A stretch of 64,000 nt of DNA from Erythrobacter sp. SD-21 (GTDB lineage: Bacteria; Pseudomonadota; Alphaproteobacteria; Sphingomonadales; Sphingomonadaceae): contig NZ_ABCG01000001.1 of the NCBI RefSeq assembly GCF_000181515.1, forward strand, positions 1 through 64,000, read 5' to 3'. Shown here in pieces: positions 59,901-64,000 of the stretch. The first letter of the stretch is position 1; each line of letters begins with the position of its first letter. The notes under the pieces were generated by a model that was not told the origin of the DNA, searched no databases, and worked only from the letters and a program-made list of their open reading frames with translations. The position numbers were made by a program, and so were the translations under genes.

Positions 59901-62087
59901 ATGCGGATGAGGATTTTCGCCACTGTTCGTACGCTCGTTTTGGCGATCGGCTTGCTCATCGGAGTCGGCGTGATCGATGCGCAGGAAGCTCGCGCCCAGA
60001 CGGCTACGATTGATTGGGCCGACACCGGAATTGCAAGTCAGGGCGCTCTGCCTACCCCAATCACAGTCAACGGTTCCGATGGCACGGTGGCGACCTTGTC
60101 CTATGCGACACAAACCGAAGGCGGCGGTTCATTTACAAACCCCTACGCTGATACTTTCGTCAGTTATTTCAGCGGTACGATCGGATCAGGTGCTTCGCCC
60201 TTGCTGATGGGCTTCGACAACAGTTCCTACGATCCGCGCGACAAGATTACGATCACGATTTCCCTAAGCCGTGCGGTAAGCAACCTGAGCTTTTCACTCG
60301 GGGATATCGACGCCGGTTCGTTCACCGATGCCGTAGAGGTCTATTACGACAACGACAGCACCGGGAGCTTTGCCAACGCTGCCTCGACGACAAGCTTCTG
60401 GACAACCGGTTCTTCCGTGGCACGAACGAACGATGCAACGGTAAACGGTTGGCGGGGCACCGCCGGTTCAGCCACGTCCTCGACGGATGGCAACATCAAC
60501 CTGGATTTTGGCACGCAGTCTGTTCAGCGTATCCGGATCGTCTATTTCAGCTACACAGGTTCCGGCAATCCGTCTTCGCAATTCGCGGGCGTTTCGGACC
60601 TGATCTATAGTGGCACTGGTGCCGATCTGTCGCTTTCGAAAGCTTTGATCGGCGACGCGCCAGTAGAAGGGGGGACGGCCACCTATCGCTTGACCTTGTC
60701 CAATTCCTCGGCCTCGTTCCAGACCGCAAATAGCGTTACTGTTCGCGATACGCTGCCCGCCCAATTTGCGTTCAGTTCCGCCACAGGCAGTGGCAGCTTC
60801 AATTCGACGACCGGAATCTGGTCGGTTGCGAGCCTCGCGCCGGGAGCCTCTGTCTCGATCGATATCATCGGAACAATATCCGCCGTTTCCGGGACCACGA
60901 TAACCAATCGCGCCGAAGTAACTGCAAGCAGCGTGCGGGACTTTGATTCGACGCCCGACAATGGGATTACAACCGAAGACGATTACGCCAGTGCCAGCTT
61001 CGTAGTAGCCAACGGTCGTCTCGCCGGAACGCCCCCGGTTCTCCTGTGTCCAGCAGGGACCTCGAGATTTGACTGGGATGCAGTAACGTGGACCGACGGG
61101 GATACGGAGGAGGCAATCGCCTTCTCGACCTTTGGCAATCTCAATGTATCGATCGCGAACCCGGGCAGTTTCGTGAACAACGCTGGCTACGGAGGCCAAT
61201 CGCCTGCGGTAGATACGAGTTTTCAGGGCGGCCTTTCTCCGGCCGAGAATTCGCTCATTGTGTTTGTCAATATGGCATCCGTCAGTGACAGGACCACGAT
61301 CACCTTGACCTTGCCAAGGGCGTTCGCCGGCGTGCAGTTCACGATATTCGACGTCGACAACGGCAACCAGTTCGCCGACAGGATCGAAGTGACCGGCACT
61401 GGACCATCCGAGACCATCCTTCCTACGCTGACAAATGGGGTGGCGAACTCGGTCACCGGTAATGTCGCGACCGGGGATGCATCGTCGGATCAAACGCAGG
61501 ATCTGGGCAATCTGGTCGTGACGTTTGAAGATTACGTCCAGACAATCGTCATATCCTACGGCAATGGTTCGGCTGCCCCGAGTAATCCGGGTATACAGGC
61601 TATCGGTATCCACGATCTGGACGTATGCACCCCTTTCACGACTTTGAGCGTTACGAAGGTCAGTTCGGTCGTTTCCGATCCCGTCAATCAGTTGGACAAT
61701 CCAAAGGCAATTCCGGGCGCCGTAGTCGAATACCTGATTACGTTAACGAATACCGGCGATGAGCCGGTGGATACCGATACGGTTTTCGTCACCGATGACG
61801 GGCCAGCGGACGCGAAGATGTGTTTGACAGCGTTTGGCGGGGGATCGGGGCCCGTTCGCTTTGCGGATGGCTCGCCGGGCTCCGGGGTCACCTATACTTT
61901 CGCAACTCTCGATAGCCTGACGGACGATTTGGAGTTTTCTTCAGATAGCGGCGCTACCTGGACGTATATCCCCACAGCAGATGCTCAGGGTTGCGACGGT
62001 TCGATTTCGGATTTTCGGGTCAACCCCAAGGGTGCATTCGCCGCCGCGAGGAGCTTCACTCTGAGGGTGCGCTTCATCGTGGAGTAG
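59901..62087 (+). CDS. Exported DUF11-domain surface protein, 728 aa
   Basis: The start at 59901 (MRMRIF) gives a clean signal peptide (RTLVLAIGLLIGVGVIDAQE, cleaved near ARAQ). An ATG at 59841 would bury the signal and the CtrA-like site in the gene. Two jelly-roll-like modules (about 30-240 and 390-575, each with DNxxxFxDxIEV-type Asp-rich strands) alternate with DUF11 domains at 243-345 and 580-728. The C-terminus ends SFTLRVRFIVE, like its neighbours. Repeated architecture and no catalytic motif suggest a structural surface protein. Confidence 0.8.
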   Translation: MRMRIFATVRTLVLAIGLLIGVGVIDAQEARAQTATIDWADTGIASQGALPTPITVNGSDGTVATLSYATQTEGGGSFTNPYADTFVSYFSGTIGSGASPLLMGFDNSSYDPRDKITITISLSRAVSNLSFSLGDIDAGSFTDAVEVYYDNDSTGSFANAASTTSFWTTGSSVARTNDATVNGWRGTAGSATSSTDGNINLDFGTQSVQRIRIVYFSYTGSGNPSSQFAGVSDLIYSGTGADLSLSKALIGDAPVEGGTATYRLTLSNSSASFQTANSVTVRDTLPAQFAFSSATGSGSFNSTTGIWSVASLAPGASVSIDIIGTISAVSGTTITNRAEVTASSVRDFDSTPDNGITTEDDYASASFVVANGRLAGTPPVLLCPAGTSRFDWDAVTWTDGDTEEAIAFSTFGNLNVSIANPGSFVNNAGYGGQSPAVDTSFQGGLSPAENSLIVFVNMASVSDRTTITLTLPRAFAGVQFTIFDVDNGNQFADRIEVTGTGPSETILPTLTNGVANSVTGNVATGDASSDQTQDLGNLVVTFEDYVQTIVISYGNGSAAPSNPGIQAIGIHDLDVCTPFTTLSVTKVSSVVSDPVNQLDNPKAIPGAVVEYLITLTNTGDEPVDTDTVFVTDDGPADAKMCLTAFGGGSGPVRFADGSPGSGVTYTFATLDSLTDDLEFSSDSGATWTYIPTADAQGCDGSISDFRVNPKGAFAAARSFTLRVRFIVE

Positions 62088-62111
62088 CGCTCAGGCACTG
62101 ATCGAGCGCTA
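62085..62111 (+). terminator. Stem-loop after the surface-protein cluster
   Basis: TAGCGCTC and GAGCGCTA form a perfect 8-bp stem around an 11-base loop, beginning at the stop codon of the last cluster gene. Only a short TTGTCT follows, so termination may be weak or Rho-assisted. Confidence 0.5.
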
Positions 62112-62287
62112 TTGTCTGGTCCCTAGATACAGACATGTTGGCCTTAATCGGAGGAATAATTGCCAAGAGCAAGCTGTTGTGAATCCTGTCCTCGGCATGA
62201 TGAATACAGATGCTTGCGCTTCGCTTTGTTGAAAGTTTCCCTACACCCGCTTAGCATCCTTCTCAGCCAATTGCCGGGGAGGCTTGC

Positions 62288-64000
62288 TTGGCCGAGATTT
62301 TCATCTCCTATGCCCGTTCCACGGCCGACCAGGCCCAAGCGGCCGCGCGCGGTCTGCGCGAGGAGGGGTATGAAGTCTGGATCGATGATGCGCTGCCCGC
62401 CCATCGCGAATTTTCTGTCGTCATCGAGGAAAAGCTTCAGGAAGTCGACGCGGTGCTCGTCGTCTGGTCGGAGGACGCCCGTCGTTCGCGCTGGGTGCTT
62501 GCCGAGGCAGATCTTGCGCACGAGCAGGGAAAGCTAGTCCAGTTCAGCCTCGACGGTACGATCCCGCCGTTTCCCTTCAACCGGGTGCATTGCGAACAGG
62601 GCATCGGCTGGTCGGGTGACATTACAGCAGCGCCGTGGCGAAAGATCGTGGCCAGCGTGGAAGAGCTTTCGGGCGGAGGTGACGATACGCTGGCCGGCAT
62701 CGGTCCCGAATTCACACGGCCGACCTCGCGCGAACCGCTGCTGGCGGTCATGGCTTTCGACAATTTCAGCGCCGATGCCGAACTCGACTTCTTTTGCGAC
62801 GGGATCTCGGAGGAAATCCAGCGCACCGTCGCGAGCGGCAGCAGCCTGAAGGTTGTCGCCCGTGCATCCAGCTTCCAGTTCCGCGGTTCGGCCAAGGACA
62901 CGGCCCGCGTCGCCTCCGCGCTGGGGGCGACCCATCTGCTCGACGGATCGGTGCGTCGGGCGCAGAACCGGGTGCGGATCAGCGCCGAACTGGTCGAGTG
63001 CACCACGCGCAGCGCGATCTGGGCCGACCGCTTCGATGGCGATCTCGACGACGTCTTCGACTTGCAGGAACGGATCGCGGAGAAGGTGGCCGAAGCGCTG
63101 AAGGTTGCGCTCGTTCCTACGCGCAAGGAGGAGGCGCTCGATCCCGCTTCTTACGAGGCCTATATGCGCGCCCGCGGGATCATGGCGGAAGGCGATCCGC
63201 TTTTCGACGATGCCTACCGTGAATCGATCCCCTTGCTCGAGCGGGTGGTGGCCGCCGCGCCGAACTTCGCAGCCGCTTGGGAAAGCCTCGCCGAATGCCG
63301 GGCTTGGACACTGCGGTCGGGGCGCTACGACAAGGCCTATCACATCGGTCGCGACGGAGTGATCGACGCCGCCCGCACGGCGCTGCGGCTCGATCCGAAG
63401 AGCGGCGGGGCGTATGTGGCGCTCGCCATGCTGGAGCCTTGGGGGGCCTATTCGCAGCGCGAGGCGCTGCTGAGAAAAGCGCTTGAGGTTTCGCCGCGTG
63501 ATACGGCAGCGCTGACCGATATGAGCACTTTCTGCTGGAGCGTGGGCCGCTTTCGCGACGGGCTTCGCTATGCTGAGCGCGCCTGCGAACTCAACCCGCT
63601 GATGCCTTCGGCGCGGCTCAACGTGGCGCAGATGCGCGCCTATGTAGGCGATATCGACATCTGCGTGGCGATGCACGAACAACTCCACCGGCAATGGCCC
63701 GACAATCCCGGCATCCTGATTTCGCTCGTCAATACGGCGGGCACGCTGGGCTATTGGGATGCCTTCGACCGGGCCGTGCCCGATGTGGGGCAGCTCAACG
63801 AATGGCAAAGCCGCGACATGCGAGCCGCGCTTGCCTTTGCGCAGGCGGTCCGGACCAAGGACCCCGAACTGATCGAGCGGCGGATGACGCGTTATCGCGA
63901 GTATCTCGACAAGACCGGGCACCTGCCTTTGAACCTCGTGGTCTCGATCGGCGAGTTCGGTCTTGCCAACGAGGCGCTCGATATGGCGGAGAGGGCTTCC
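62288..64000 (+). CDS. TIR-domain protein with TolB-like and TPR regions (partial, runs off window)
   Basis: The TTG start at 62288 has GGGGAGG 5 bp upstream. Residues 1-130 form a TIR domain (AEIFISYARSTADQAQAAAR, GYEVWIDDALPAH, DAVLVVWSEDARRSRWVLAE). The W-x-x-x-E in RWVLAEADLA is placed like the catalytic Glu of TIR NADases. Residues 155-275 are a TolB/adenylate-cyclase-associated segment (PLLAVMAFDNFSADAELDFF, CDGISEEIQ, ATHLLDGSVRRAQNRVRISA). TPR-like helices follow from about 290 (AAAPNFAAAWESLAECRAWT). At least 571 residues are encoded; the end is beyond the window. It may be a signalling or defence protein. Confidence 0.85.
   Translation, partial: MAEIFISYARSTADQAQAAARGLREEGYEVWIDDALPAHREFSVVIEEKLQEVDAVLVVWSEDARRSRWVLAEADLAHEQGKLVQFSLDGTIPPFPFNRVHCEQGIGWSGDITAAPWRKIVASVEELSGGGDDTLAGIGPEFTRPTSREPLLAVMAFDNFSADAELDFFCDGISEEIQRTVASGSSLKVVARASSFQFRGSAKDTARVASALGATHLLDGSVRRAQNRVRISAELVECTTRSAIWADRFDGDLDDVFDLQERIAEKVAEALKVALVPTRKEEALDPASYEAYMRARGIMAEGDPLFDDAYRESIPLLERVVAAAPNFAAAWESLAECRAWTLRSGRYDKAYHIGRDGVIDAARTALRLDPKSGGAYVALAMLEPWGAYSQREALLRKALEVSPRDTAALTDMSTFCWSVGRFRDGLRYAERACELNPLMPSARLNVAQMRAYVGDIDICVAMHEQLHRQWPDNPGILISLVNTAGTLGYWDAFDRAVPDVGQLNEWQSRDMRAALAFAQAVRTKDPELIERRMTRYREYLDKTGHLPLNLVVSIGEFGLANEALDMAERAS

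Noticed and set aside
60468-61613. 381-aa minus-strand ORF opposite the last surface-protein gene
   Set aside because: It is an antisense shadow rich in Arg and Gly with no motif. The plus-strand protein has a clear architecture.
62534-63922. 462-aa minus-strand ORF opposite the TIR gene
   Set aside because: The plus strand encodes recognisable TIR, TolB-like and TPR segments throughout. The antisense frame is open because of high-GC codon bias.
1-64000. CRISPR arrays
   Set aside because: No series of short, regularly spaced direct repeats was seen anywhere in the window.

Overview
The window looks like a chromosomal segment from an alphaproteobacterium, most likely Sphingomonadales (Erythrobacteraceae-like). 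This is inferred from the compact alphaproteobacterial flagellar regulon (sigma-28 and FlgM plus sigma-54 promoters, a stand-alone rod-binding FlgJ), CtrA-type half sites (TTAACCAT), and the mix of DUF11 surface proteins, YqcI/YcgG and DUF1989 genes. No rRNA, tRNA or CRISPR array was found.

Region 1 (1-5530) is an accessory element: a MobA/MobL-type relaxase, two unknown ORFs, a ParB-like protein preceded by two perfect palindromes, an AlpA-like regulator, and an IS1182-family insertion sequence with recognisable inverted repeats.

Region 2 (5531-41232) is a roughly 35.5 kb block carrying an essentially complete flagellum. It holds export gate, C-ring, rod, hook, filament, caps, chaperones, P and L rings, stator, FliA/FlgM and a sigma-54 activator. 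Two atypical LuxR-type regulators, a LuxR solo, a PilZ protein and a second MotA/ExbB-like pair accompany them. The block is bounded by two imperfect direct repeats of about 193 bp. Each repeat ends in the same 29-bp stretch, which resembles a tRNA or tmRNA 3' end (...CCTCCGCTACCA). A broken tyrosine integrase gene lies just right of the second repeat. The whole flagellar regulon may therefore be, or have been, an integrative genomic island. The visible control logic is as follows. Sigma-54 promoters precede flgB, fliK and the slt-flhA-fliA operon, each giving a predicted leader of about 22 nt. Sigma-28 promoters sharing a TAAA-N14/15-GCCGKTCT pattern precede fliC, flgM and the MotA-like pair.

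Region 3 (41233-49569) carries a fused sucrose-phosphate synthase/phosphatase, three further glycosyltransferases, a sulfotransferase and two paralogous Crp/Fnr regulators. Each regulator gene has a TRACATYCGTCR box 38-55 bp upstream.

Region 4 (49566-51625) is a leftward operon: a 79-aa unknown, a YqcI/YcgG heme N-hydroxylase-like protein, a DUF1989 protein and a DUF421 membrane protein.

Region 5 (52079-62111) is a five-gene rightward cluster of exported DUF11-type proteins around a 1681-aa multidomain protein with a long beta-strand-rich C-terminus. CtrA half sites precede its first and last genes. This looks like an uncharacterised cell-surface assembly.

Region 6 (62288-64000) is the start of a TIR-TolB-like-TPR protein cut by the window edge.
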